DNA of 64,000 nucleotides from Streptomyces sp. NBC_01216 (lineage in GTDB: Bacteria; Actinomycetota; Actinomycetes; Streptomycetales; Streptomycetaceae): the NCBI RefSeq assembly GCF_035994945.1, contig NZ_CP108680.1, positions 1-64,000 on the forward strand, read 5' to 3'. The notes beneath the pieces are model-generated. The model was not told the DNA's origin. It ran no database searches and was given only the letters and a program-made list of their open reading frames with translations. The position numbers and the translations under genes are program-made. The first letter of the stretch is position 1; every line of letters begins with the position of its first letter. Shown here piece by piece: positions 33,549 through 41,704 of this stretch.

Positions 33549-34894
33549 GGGCCCACCCACCCGGCCCGCCCGTGTGGGCTCTGCCCGGTCTGCTGCGCAA
33601 GCTGGCGGTCGACCGGCTCGGCATGATGCGGGACGCGGCGGCGCTCTCCGACGCCGTACGCGTCTCCATGGGCCCGAAGAAGATGTACATCTTCAACCGG
33701 CCCGACTACGCCAAGCACGTGCTGGCCGACAACGCCGCCAACTACCACAAGGGCATCGGACTCGTGGAGTCCCGCAAGGTGCTCGGCGACGGCCTGCTCA
33801 CCAGTGAGGGCGAACTGTGGCGGGCCCAGCGCCGGAACGTTCAGCCCGCGTTCAAGCCCGGCCGGATCGCGGCCCAGGCCGGTTTCGTGGCGGAGGAGTC
33901 CGCCCGGCTGGTCGACCTGCTTCGTGCCCGTGGCGGCGCGGGACCCGTGGACGTGCTCACGGAGGTCACCGGCCTGACCCTCGGGGTGCTCGGCCGGACC
34001 CTGATGGACACGCCCCTCGAGGGGCACGACGGCATCGCGCACGCCTTCGAGGCGGTCCAGGACCAGGCCATGTTCGACATGGTCACCCAGGGGCTGATGC
34101 CGACCTGGCTGCCGCTGGGGACTCAGCGGAGGTTCCGGCGGGCCCGCCGCGAACTGACCCGGACCGTCACCGAACTCGTCGCCGACCGCAGCGCCCGCAT
34201 GACCGAAGGCGACGGCGCCGACGACGCGTTCGCGCGGATGATCCTCGCGGCCCGGGGACACGAGGACCCGGCCATGGGCCGCCGACTCCTCCAGGAGGAG
34301 CTGGTCACCCTGCTCCTCGCCGGCCACGAGACGACGGCGAGCACGCTCGGCTGGACCCTGCTGCTGCTCGCCCGTCATCCGCACATCCGTGACCTGGTCC
34401 GCGAGGAGACCCGCTCCGTGCTGGCCGGAGGCCGCCTCCCGGAGGCTGACGACCTGCACAAGCTCACCTACACGACGCAGGTCGTGCAGGAGGCCATGCG
34501 GCTGTTCCCGCCGGTGTGGATCCTGCCGCGGGTGGCCCAGCGGGCCGACGAGGTCGGCGGCTTCCCGGTGCCGGCCAAGGCCGACGTGCTGATCTCCCCC
34601 TACACGCTGCACCGTCACCCGGATCTGTGGGAGGACCCGGAGCGTTTCGACCCCGGCCGCTTCGACCCGTCACGGGTCGCGAACCGTCCTCGGTACGCGT
34701 ACATACCCTTCGGTGCCGGACCCCGTTTCTGCGTGGGGAACAACCTCGGCATGATGGAGGCGGTGTTCGTCACCGCGCTCGTCACCCGGGATCTCGACCT
34801 GGCGGTGGTTCCCGGGCACGAGGCGGTCGCCGAACCGATGATGTCCCTGCGGATGCGCGGGGGGCTGCCGATGACGGTTCGTCCGGTCGTCTGA
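33545..34894 (+). CDS. Cytochrome P450, enediyne core operon
   Basis: 449 residues. The I-helix oxygen-binding motif is LLLAGHETTASTLGW (about 258), the K-helix E-x-x-R is EAMRLFPPVW, and the heme ligand Cys396 sits in FGAGPRFCVGNNLG. The fold type (CYP102/CYP4-like, with ETTA and PRFC-x-G) is longer than typical bacterial CYP105. It ends the core operon that runs from 21.6 kb and is followed by a strong hairpin. C-1027-type clusters also have a P450 near PksE, probably acting on the warhead; the exact step is unknown. Confidence 0.93.
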   Translation: MRAHPPGPPVWALPGLLRKLAVDRLGMMRDAAALSDAVRVSMGPKKMYIFNRPDYAKHVLADNAANYHKGIGLVESRKVLGDGLLTSEGELWRAQRRNVQPAFKPGRIAAQAGFVAEESARLVDLLRARGGAGPVDVLTEVTGLTLGVLGRTLMDTPLEGHDGIAHAFEAVQDQAMFDMVTQGLMPTWLPLGTQRRFRRARRELTRTVTELVADRSARMTEGDGADDAFARMILAARGHEDPAMGRRLLQEELVTLLLAGHETTASTLGWTLLLLARHPHIRDLVREETRSVLAGGRLPEADDLHKLTYTTQVVQEAMRLFPPVWILPRVAQRADEVGGFPVPAKADVLISPYTLHRHPDLWEDPERFDPGRFDPSRVANRPRYAYIPFGAGPRFCVGNNLGMMEAVFVTALVTRDLDLAVVPGHEAVAEPMMSLRMRGGLPMTVRPVV

Positions 34895-34907
34895 GGGACG
34901 GACGCCG

Positions 34908-34967
34908 GGACCCACGAAGAAGGCCGGCCACGGTGGAGACACCGTGGCCGGCCTTCTTCGTGGGTCC
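34908..34967. terminator. Very strong bidirectional terminator hairpin
   Basis: A perfect 28-bp stem (34908-34935 with 34940-34967) and a GAGA loop, located between the convergent P450 and AraC genes. A gtcttcc heptanucleotide follows immediately in about five tandem copies (34968-35002). Confidence 0.9.
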
Positions 34968-35009
34968 GTCTTCCGTCTTCCGTCTTCCGTCTTCCGTCTT
35001 CCGTCTCCC
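34968..35009. repeat. Heptanucleotide tandem repeat gtcttcc
   Basis: Five tandem copies of gtcttcc followed by a diverged gtctccc copy, beside the terminator hairpin. Non-coding simple repeat. Confidence 0.85.
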
Positions 35010-35035
35010 GTGGGTGTGGGGCCGGGGCGCCGCCG

Positions 35036-35806
35036 TCAGCCGGCCATGCGCTCCAGGGCATTGGTCCGCAGGTCGAGCAGCGCCATCAGAATGGGCGGGT
35101 CCAGGGACTCCACCGGCCGCAGGGTGATCTCGACGGGCAGCAGCAGGGTGTCGGCGTGCGCGGTGATCGGTCCGTACCGTCCGACCGACACGATGTCCTC
35201 CTCGCCGGTGCCCGACGCCAGGTGCTCGTAGCCGTAGGGGACCGAGTGCACGAGGACGTACCAGGTGCCGGCTGGGATGTCCCGCAGCTCGAAGGAGCCG
35301 GGTCCGTCCAGCACGGTGCAGCGCACCGGCTGGCCCTGCGGGACGGGAGACGGGAAAAGGCCGAGGAAACAGTTTCCTGGGGAGCGCTCCTCGGGAAAGG
35401 AGACCCGGCCGCGCAGGGAGTTGCTCGTGGAGACATCGCCTCCGGCCGGGTCGGTCCCGATGGCGGAAGTGAATCCGCCGAGCTCCCGGAACATGCTCGG
35501 AGAAACGCCGACGCAGGATTTGAAGCGTGAGCTGAAGGTGCCCACGCTGCTGTATCCGACCTGACTGCTGATGTCGGCGACACTGAATCTCGTGTCGACG
35601 AGGAGGCGTTTCGCCTCTTGCAGGCGAAGGGCTGACAGAAAACGTCCGGGGGAGGTTCCGGTTACGTCTCTGAATGCCCGGGTGAAATGGAACTTGCTGA
35701 ACATGGCGGTGCGCGCCATGTCGTCAATCGTCAGGTCCTGACCGAGATTCGCGTGCATATCCTGGATCACGTTGCGGACGGCACGCTCGATAGCGGTGGA
35801 GGTCAC
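35036..35806 (-). CDS. AraC-family transcriptional regulator
   Basis: 256 residues. The two AraC helix-turn-helix units are at the N-terminus (about 20-110): LTIDDMARTAMFSKFHFTRAF and FSVADISSQVGYSSVGTFSSRFK followed by GVSPSMFR. A beta-rich C-terminal domain of about 130 residues follows; this N-terminal placement of the DNA-binding domain is unusual for AraC proteins. It converges on the core operon and is downstream of a StrR-like gene on the same strand, 39 bases apart. C-1027-type clusters carry an AraC-type regulator in a similar pair, so a cluster-specific role is likely. Confidence 0.88.
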   Translation of the reverse strand: MTSTAIERAVRNVIQDMHANLGQDLTIDDMARTAMFSKFHFTRAFRDVTGTSPGRFLSALRLQEAKRLLVDTRFSVADISSQVGYSSVGTFSSRFKSCVGVSPSMFRELGGFTSAIGTDPAGGDVSTSNSLRGRVSFPEERSPGNCFLGLFPSPVPQGQPVRCTVLDGPGSFELRDIPAGTWYVLVHSVPYGYEHLASGTGEEDIVSVGRYGPITAHADTLLLPVEITLRPVESLDPPILMALLDLRTNALERMAG

Positions 35807-35845
35807 CGTTTCTCCCTGTCGTTGAGTTGACGAGACCCGGCCTCG

Positions 35846-36940
35846 TCAGTGCCGAGATTCCGAGGCGGGCCGTGCTGTGGCGGAGGGCGCGATGTCGGTC
35901 AGACGCCTGCTGCTGAGGTCCTCTGCGAACCTGCGCCAGGTCTGGGCGCACTGCAGTGCGAGCTCGGCCACCGTGGCCGCGCAGTGCGGTGGGACGGCGT
36001 CGAGCTGCTGACGCCAGGAGTCGTCCACCAGGAAGTGCGTGTGGAGCCACCGCAGGAAGTGCCGGCCCGATTCCGAGTGGCGCAGCGAGGGGTCCCCTGC
36101 GAGGTTGCGCAGTGTCTCCAGTGAGGTCCGGGTCCGGCCGGAGGCACCGACGGCCGGCTGCCGCGCCGCGGAACCCGCGGACGGACCCGAGGCCCTGGCC
36201 GTCGTGGCGGCGGCCGGAGCACCGGCGTCCGGCGGAGCGGGGGCGGTCGCGCCGTCCCGGGCGGCCACGGTCCCGCGGCGCTGGTCGGGTACGGGCGACT
36301 CACCGCGCCGCAGACGCTGGCGTACGTCATGGGCCGTGCCGAGGGACAGCCCGGTCTCCTTGACGATCGCCCGCAGGGGAAGGTCGGGCCGGCTGGCCAT
36401 CAGGCGCGCGGCGTGCAGCCGCTCGGTGGTGCGGTCCAGCGGATGCGCCTTGCCGTCGCTACCCACGCGTGTGTTCGACCGTCTCGCATCCTCGGTTGAA
36501 CTGCGGCGCACGGCGGCGACCGTCTTCGCGTCGAGCCCCGTGTAGGTGGCCACGGCGCGGTCCGACAGGTCCGTGTGCGAGCGCAGGATGCGCGCGGCCG
36601 CGGCCTTGCGGTCGCTGACCGTCAGGGGAAGGCCGTGCGCCGTGTTCGCGGAGACCGACCGCAGGAAGGCGTCCTCCTCCGGGCCGTCGAAGTAGTGCGC
36701 CTCGACGCTGTCCCGGCCGGCCAGTACGGCGGCGGCCACCCGGTGGGAGCCGTCGATGACACGCATCGTCGGGCGGTGGACGAGGATCGGCGGAAGCGAG
36801 GCGTAGGTGTCGGCGAGGCGCCGCACATGGCTCTCGTCGACACCGTTCAGCCGGGGGGAATCCGCCGGAAGCAGTGCCTCTATGTGGACCCGGTGAGTGA
36901 AGTTCGTGGGCAGTTCCAGGCGCTTGTCCGTACTTTCCAT
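35846..36940 (-). CDS. StrR-type pathway activator (ParB-like domain plus helix-turn-helix)
   Basis: 364 residues. A ParB/sulfiredoxin-like domain covers about residues 15-105 (VHIEALLPADSPR, PPILVHRPTMRVIDGSHRVAAAVLAG). A helix-turn-helix comes next (SDRAVATYTGLDAKTVAAVRR, about 130-150) and a second one near LRAIVKETGLSLGTAHDVRQRL. This is the StrR layout of cluster-situated activators. The start at 36940 follows GGGGGTGGAG; the frame is open to 37003. It is divergent from the DUF5987-like/GMC genes and upstream of the AraC gene, so this spot is probably the regulatory centre of the cluster. Confidence 0.88.
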   Translation of the reverse strand: MESTDKRLELPTNFTHRVHIEALLPADSPRLNGVDESHVRRLADTYASLPPILVHRPTMRVIDGSHRVAAAVLAGRDSVEAHYFDGPEEDAFLRSVSANTAHGLPLTVSDRKAAAARILRSHTDLSDRAVATYTGLDAKTVAAVRRSSTEDARRSNTRVGSDGKAHPLDRTTERLHAARLMASRPDLPLRAIVKETGLSLGTAHDVRQRLRRGESPVPDQRRGTVAARDGATAPAPPDAGAPAAATTARASGPSAGSAARQPAVGASGRTRTSLETLRNLAGDPSLRHSESGRHFLRWLHTHFLVDDSWRQQLDAVPPHCAATVAELALQCAQTWRRFAEDLSSRRLTDIAPSATARPASESRH

Positions 36941-37217
36941 CTCCACCCCCCTGGGCCGGATACGGGCCGTTACTGCGCTCCGCTTGGTATCCACAGAAGG
37001 CACTGGGAACTGCGGAACGTGACACGCACACAGAAATATAACCGGTCGACCGTTTTTTTACGGGGTCAGGTGCGGGAGATGCTTCGACTTCGCCTGGTCT
37101 CGTCGTGCGACTCGCGTTCGGTGAACGCCGCATTCGTTGGTTGTTTGAAAGAACTCAGCAGTTCTACGTTCTTCTCATCGCCAGCAGCAAGGTCCCACCA
37201 AGCAACCGGAGGATGAG
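36941..37217. promoter_or_regulatory. Divergent promoter region of the StrR-like activator and GMC operon
   Basis: 277 bases. The segment 37031-37060 holds a 10-bp palindrome cggtcgaccg (37043-37052) in an AT-rich setting (aatataa on the left, a T-run on the right). This is a candidate binding site for a butyrolactone receptor or for the StrR-like protein. GGAGGATGAG precedes the TTG start at 37218. Confidence 0.45.
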
Positions 37218-37814
37218 TTGTCTGTTGTGAGAAGGATCAGAAGGATCCCCATCCGCAAGGTCGACATCGCAGCGGACGCCACCTTCACCCTGGAGGCATA
37301 CGCCGACACCATCGTCCCGGGTGAGAAGCGGTGGCCCGGGGACCGGGCGATCGCCGGCGTCAGTACCGGCGGCGGTGCGGTCAGCTGCGGCGCCCTCGAC
37401 CTGCTCCGCTGGGACGCCACCGGCATCCACGACGGGCTCGAGGACCTGGCGAGCCAGGTCAACGAGCACGCCAGGGCCTTCGCCGAGAAGGCCGGCCTCA
37501 CGCTCGACGAGACCGTCCCGCCGTTCGTGTCCCTGGACTACGACGACCGTGTCCGACTCATCGAGGAACTGACGACCCCTGGGCACCCGGAGAAGGACTT
37601 CTGGGTCCTGCTCTCCCTCTTCTGCAACATGGCCTACGACTCCGCCGCCCACCTGCACACCGACGAAGCCCTCGAGGAAGGCCACGCCGGCCTGACGGCG
37701 ATGGGCATCACCGCCCCGGACGCCGACGGACTGTGGCGCTTCCAGGACTTCGGCTACGGCCGACAGCTCGCCGACCTCCACCCCGACACGACCCCCTCCG
37801 GGAGCCCAGCATGA
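37218..37814 (+). CDS. Small conserved protein paired with the GMC oxidoreductase (gluconate-dehydrogenase subunit 3/DUF5987-like)
   Basis: 198 residues, TTG start with GGAGGATGAG upstream. The sequence TLEAYADTIVPGEKRWPGDRAI near the N-terminus resembles the small subunit of membrane gluconate dehydrogenases (ADTIVPG-type motif). No twin-arginine signal is clear although the N-terminus has RRIRRIP. It overlaps the next gene by four bases (ATGA). Small proteins of this kind travel with GMC oxidoreductases and probably stabilise or chaperone them. Confidence 0.7.
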   Translation: MSVVRRIRRIPIRKVDIAADATFTLEAYADTIVPGEKRWPGDRAIAGVSTGGGAVSCGALDLLRWDATGIHDGLEDLASQVNEHARAFAEKAGLTLDETVPPFVSLDYDDRVRLIEELTTPGHPEKDFWVLLSLFCNMAYDSAAHLHTDEALEEGHAGLTAMGITAPDADGLWRFQDFGYGRQLADLHPDTTPSGSPA

Positions 37815-39478
37815 GTGACACGATCGAGAGGACCGACGTCCTGGTCATCGGCAGCGGGTTCGGCGGCGCGATCGCCGCCTACCACCTGGCCGCCGGCGGC
37901 GCCAAGGTCACCGTGCTGGAGCGAGGGCCCTGGCTGAAGAACGACGAGTTCGAGCACGACTACCAGCTCGGCTCCTCCTACACCCGGATCTTCGACTTCG
38001 TCGTCGGTGACGGCATGAGCGTCCTGGGCGGCAACTGTGTCGGCGGCGGAAGCGTCGTCTACTTTGCGGCCATGCCCCGGGCCCCCAAGTTCGTCTTCGA
38101 CCGGCACGGCAGCATCGGCCGCCGGATGTGGCCGAAGTCCGTCAGCCGCGAGACCCTCGACCCCTGGTACGACCGGATCGAGGAGTCCCTCTCGGTCAGC
38201 AAGCAGGAATGGAACGACGCCTCCTACGCCGGCGGACTGTGGGGCGCGGCCTGTGACCACGCCGGCCGCACCGCCAACCCGCTCGCCGCGGCCATCGACA
38301 ACTCCAAGTGTGTCAACTGCAACTTCATGATGGCGGGCTGCCGCTTCGAGGCGAAGCAGTCGCTGACCGTCAACTACCTTCCCGGCGCGCTCGCCCACGG
38401 CGCGGAGATCCGCCCGCTGCACGAGGTGCAGTACCTGGAGCGGACCCCCGAGGGTGACTACCGGGTCCACTACAACATCGTCGACGACGAGGACTACCGC
38501 CTGCAGAGCGGCTCCGGCGTGATCGAGGCCAAGATCGTCGTGATGGCCGCCGGCGCCGCCGCCACCCCGGTCATCCTGCAGCGGAGCGAGGCCCACCTGG
38601 GCACGATGCCCCACGCGGTCGGCCGCTACTTCTCCGGCAACGGGGAACGCCTCAACACCGCCATCCTCAACGAGGACAAGGTCGCCGAGATCCTCGGCCT
38701 GAGCCGTGGTGACGGTCAGCTTCCCTACGGAGCCAACGCCATCGGCAAGGGGCCGACCGTCGCGAGCTGGGACAAGCTCGACGGTTCCCTGCCCGAATAC
38801 TCCCGCTACTCCCTGGAACAGCTCTACTTCCCGCCCGGCCTCGGCACGATCCTCGCCCAAGCGCCCGACGCCTCCGGTCCGACCTGGTTCGGCAAGGAGA
38901 AGAAGGAGATCCTCAAGAACTGGAAGTCCTGGCTGACCATCTTCTGCATGACCGAGGACGACAACGAGGGCGTCTTCGGCCCGCCGCCGGCCACCGGCAA
39001 CGCCCACCGCATCTCCCAGCAGCTGCTCGGCCGCGGCAACCTCTCCTACAAGCCCACCGACAACACCTGGCACGGCTGGAACCAGGCAGACGCCGACGTG
39101 AAGGAGATCCTGGAGAAGGACGGCCTCGCCAAGGTGATGCCGTGGACCAACGACCTCGTCGGCGCCTACACCGTGCACCCCCTGGCCTCCTGCCGCATGG
39201 GCGACGACCCGAACACCTCCGCCCTCGACGACACCAACGAACTGCGCGGTCACTCCGGCATCTTCGTCACCGACGGCTCGGCCGTCCCCGGCGCCCTCAC
39301 CGTCAACCCGGCCATGACCATCGCCGCCCTCGCCGAGCGCGCCGTCCCGCACATCGTGGCCGCGGCGCAGGCCAAGGGAATCGCCGTCACCTACGGCGCA
39401 CCGGCCCCCACGGGCTACAAGAGCGGCCGCAACGCCGTCCTTCCGCTGCTGCGGAAGAAGCAGCTCGCCGACGCATGA
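37811..39478 (+). CDS. GMC-family FAD oxidoreductase (SgcE9-like)
   Basis: 555 residues. The FAD-binding motif GSGFGGAIAAYHLAAGGAKVTVLERG lies at 15-40, with GGNCVGGGSVVY near 75 and a C-terminal GMC signature (ASCRMGDDPNTSALD, and GSAVPGALTVNPAMTIAALAERA). A four-Cys region, CVNCNFMMAGC, near 170 could bind a metal or a disulfide. Cholesterol-oxidase-like GMC enzymes accompany 9-membered enediyne PKS genes and are thought to oxidise the core. It is translationally coupled with the small protein upstream. Confidence 0.88.
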   Translation: MSDTIERTDVLVIGSGFGGAIAAYHLAAGGAKVTVLERGPWLKNDEFEHDYQLGSSYTRIFDFVVGDGMSVLGGNCVGGGSVVYFAAMPRAPKFVFDRHGSIGRRMWPKSVSRETLDPWYDRIEESLSVSKQEWNDASYAGGLWGAACDHAGRTANPLAAAIDNSKCVNCNFMMAGCRFEAKQSLTVNYLPGALAHGAEIRPLHEVQYLERTPEGDYRVHYNIVDDEDYRLQSGSGVIEAKIVVMAAGAAATPVILQRSEAHLGTMPHAVGRYFSGNGERLNTAILNEDKVAEILGLSRGDGQLPYGANAIGKGPTVASWDKLDGSLPEYSRYSLEQLYFPPGLGTILAQAPDASGPTWFGKEKKEILKNWKSWLTIFCMTEDDNEGVFGPPPATGNAHRISQQLLGRGNLSYKPTDNTWHGWNQADADVKEILEKDGLAKVMPWTNDLVGAYTVHPLASCRMGDDPNTSALDDTNELRGHSGIFVTDGSAVPGALTVNPAMTIAALAERAVPHIVAAAQAKGIAVTYGAPAPTGYKSGRNAVLPLLRKKQLADA

Positions 39479-39525
39479 CCAGTGAGTTGCATCAAAGGAC
39501 TCAGTAGCTCCAGTGAGTTGCATCA
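39479..39525. repeat. 16-bp direct repeat between the GMC and DinB-like genes
   Basis: ccagtgagttgcatca occurs perfectly at 39479-39494 and 39510-39525, 31 bases apart. It lies in a short region that is less GC-rich than its flanks and ahead of the next gene's ribosome site. Possible operator or duplication scar. Confidence 0.8.
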
Positions 39526-39572
39526 GAAAACCAACTTCGCCACCCGGCCCGACCCCCAGGAGTGAGCAGGAC

Positions 39573-40379
39573 ATGGACACCCTCAACGACGTACTCAAGG
39601 CACTTGCCGCCGACATCGACGAGGTCGAGACCCTCGTCCGGGACATCGACGAGGCCGACTGGAGCAAGCCCACTCCGGCGCCCGGCTGGACCGTCGCGGA
39701 CCAGGTCGCCCACCTGACCTTCATCTTCCGCCTCGCCAAGACGGCGGCGGCCGACCCGGACACCTTCAAGGGCATCGCCGCGAAGGCATCCCAGAACTTC
39801 GACGGAGCCGTCAACGCCGCCCTCCAGCAGTTCAACGGCTTCCCGCCGGGCGAACTGCTCGCCCGCTTCCGCAGCGAAGGCGACGCCTCCGTCGAGGCAC
39901 TGGCCGCCGTCCCGGAGAACACGGTGGTGCCGTGGCTCGTCAACCCGCTGCCGCCGGCCGTGCTCGCCTCCGCCGGAATCATGGAGCTCTTCGGCCACGG
40001 ACAGGACATCGCCGACGCCCTCGGGGTGCGCCGCGAACCGACCGGACGACTCCGTCACCTGGCACGGTTCGCGGTCCTCACCCGGGACTTCGGCTACCTC
40101 TCCCACGGCCTGACACCGCCCGAGGAGCCGTTCCGCTTCGAGCTCACCACCCCCGTCGGCGAGGTGCTCACCTTCGGCCCCGAGGACGCCACGCAGCGGA
40201 TCGCCGGCCCCGTGCACGACTTCTGTCTCCTGGTGACCCGACGCCGCCACCGCGACGACCTCGCCCTGACCGCCACCGGCGACGAGGCCGACCGCTGGCT
40301 CGACATCGCCCAGGCATACCGCGGCCCCGCCGGAGAGGGCCGGACCCCCGGACAGTTCGCCGACCCGTGCTGCGACTGA
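39573..40379 (+). CDS. DinB/mycothiol-dependent maleylpyruvate-isomerase-like protein (TIGR03084 type)
   Basis: 268 residues. The N-terminal four-helix metal-binding fold includes WSKPTPAPGWTVADQVAHLTFI (about 30-55), with a metal-ligand-type His in QVAHL. HGQDIADALG (about 150) carries further ligand-type residues, and a C-terminal domain with HDFCLLVTRRRH follows. Proteins of this family use mycothiol or act as small-molecule detoxifying or isomerising enzymes. The start ATG 39573 is chosen over an upstream ATG because GGAGTGAGCAGG precedes it. The role in the cluster could be self-protection or isomerisation; this is inference. Confidence 0.75.
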   Translation: MDTLNDVLKALAADIDEVETLVRDIDEADWSKPTPAPGWTVADQVAHLTFIFRLAKTAAADPDTFKGIAAKASQNFDGAVNAALQQFNGFPPGELLARFRSEGDASVEALAAVPENTVVPWLVNPLPPAVLASAGIMELFGHGQDIADALGVRREPTGRLRHLARFAVLTRDFGYLSHGLTPPEEPFRFELTTPVGEVLTFGPEDATQRIAGPVHDFCLLVTRRRHRDDLALTATGDEADRWLDIAQAYRGPAGEGRTPGQFADPCCD

Positions 40380-40489
40380 CCCGCCCCCCGTACCGCCGGG
40401 CCCACGGCCCCGTACCCGGAGCCCCCGCCCGCCGGACTCGACCCCGGACCCAGACCACCGCACAGAGCAGAAGCCCACCAGGAGAGACC

Positions 40490-41386
40490 ATGACCAGCCC
40501 CCGCCTGCACAGCGTCACCGTGATCGGCTGCGGTCTGATCGGCACCTCCGTCGCTCTGCGCCTGACCCGCGCCGGCATCGCCGTCGCCCTCGCCGACCTC
40601 GACCCCACGGCGGTGGCGCTGGCGGCCGGCCGGGGGGCCGGCACCCCGCTGGCCCCCGACGCCCCGCCCGCCGACCTCGTCGTCGTCGCCACCCCGCCGT
40701 CCGCCGTCGTGGACACGCTCTACGAGGCCCAGGCCCGCGGTCTGGGCCGCTCCTACACCGATATGGCCGGAGCCAAGGCACTGATCTGGGAGGAGGCCGA
40801 ACTGCGCGGCTGCGACCTGCGCGGATACGTCCCCGGACACCCGATGGCCGGACGCGAGCTGTCCGGCCCGGCCGCCGCGGACCCCGCCCTCTTCGACGGG
40901 CGGCCGTGGATCCTGTGCCCCGGCCCCACCGCTCCGGCCGAGGCCGTGGCCTCCGTCGAGGAACTCGTCGCCCTGTGCGGCGGCATCCCGCACCGGATGA
41001 CGCCCGGCGCCCACGACGAGGCCGTCGCCACCGTCTCCCACACCCCGATGCTGGTGGCCGCCGTACTCGCCGCACAGCTCGCCGGAACCAGCCCCGAGGT
41101 TCTCGCCCTCGCGGGCGGCGGACTGCGCGACACGACCAGGATCGCCGCCTCGGACCCCGGCCTGTGGAGCGACATCCTCACCCACAACGCCCCGGCGGTG
41201 GCCGCCGCCGTGGAGCGCGTCGCCGCCGATCTCACCCTGGCCGCAGCCGAGTTGAGGGACGGCAGCGACACCGGCTCGGTCACCGTCGGCGCACTGCTGC
41301 TCCAGGGCAACCGCGGGCGGGCCGCCCTGCTCGACGCCACCGGGTCCCGCAATCCAGGAGATGCCCCCTCCCCGACGCGGGTGTGA
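40490..41386 (+). CDS. Prephenate dehydrogenase (tyrosine supply)
   Basis: 298 residues. The N-terminal Rossmann motif is VIGCGLIGTSVALRLTRAG, followed by the family segments TDMAGAK, PGHPMAGRELSG and HDEAVATVSHTPMLVAA. The enzyme oxidatively decarboxylates prephenate to 4-hydroxyphenylpyruvate, the precursor of tyrosine. Its presence beside a tyrosine aminomutase gene set indicates dedicated supply of L-tyrosine. The start ATG 40490 has AGGAGAG upstream, and it is 55 bases before the carrier protein gene. Confidence 0.92.
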   Translation: MTSPRLHSVTVIGCGLIGTSVALRLTRAGIAVALADLDPTAVALAAGRGAGTPLAPDAPPADLVVVATPPSAVVDTLYEAQARGLGRSYTDMAGAKALIWEEAELRGCDLRGYVPGHPMAGRELSGPAAADPALFDGRPWILCPGPTAPAEAVASVEELVALCGGIPHRMTPGAHDEAVATVSHTPMLVAAVLAAQLAGTSPEVLALAGGGLRDTTRIAASDPGLWSDILTHNAPAVAAAVERVAADLTLAAAELRDGSDTGSVTVGALLLQGNRGRAALLDATGSRNPGDAPSPTRV

Positions 41387-41440
41387 AGCTGCCACGGCAC
41401 CGCCCTGGTGGGCGGCCCGACGGGAGAGGGAGAGCAGCGA

Positions 41441-41704
41441 ATGAGCACGGATGTGGCGACGACGGCGGAGACCGTGGGGAAGATCTGGGCCGAGGTGCTC
41501 GGAGAGGCGTCCCAGCATGGCTCGGGTGCCACCTTCTTCGAGTCCGGCGGAGAGTCCATCTCTGCCACCCGCCTCGTGATCCGGATCGAGGAGGAGCTCG
41601 GCGTCGAGATCGAGGTCGGGGACATCTTCGAGGAGGACCCGAGCCTCGAGTCCCTGATCCGCCTCGTCGAGGCCGACTCCGGCGACGCCCGGGTGACGCC
41701 GTGA
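41441..41704 (+). CDS. Free-standing peptidyl carrier protein (SgcC2-like)
   Basis: 87 residues. The phosphopantetheine site is FFESGGESISATRL, with the attachment Ser at about residue 48. The acidic helix 2-3 region (RIEEELGVEIEVGDIFEEDPSLESL) is typical of carrier proteins. In C-1027-type pathways the beta-tyrosine is tethered to such a discrete carrier for chlorination, hydroxylation and transfer. It is coupled to the following PhyH-type dioxygenase by a GTGA overlap, which suggests that the dioxygenase may act on the tethered amino acid. Confidence 0.9.
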   Translation: MSTDVATTAETVGKIWAEVLGEASQHGSGATFFESGGESISATRLVIRIEEELGVEIEVGDIFEEDPSLESLIRLVEADSGDARVTP

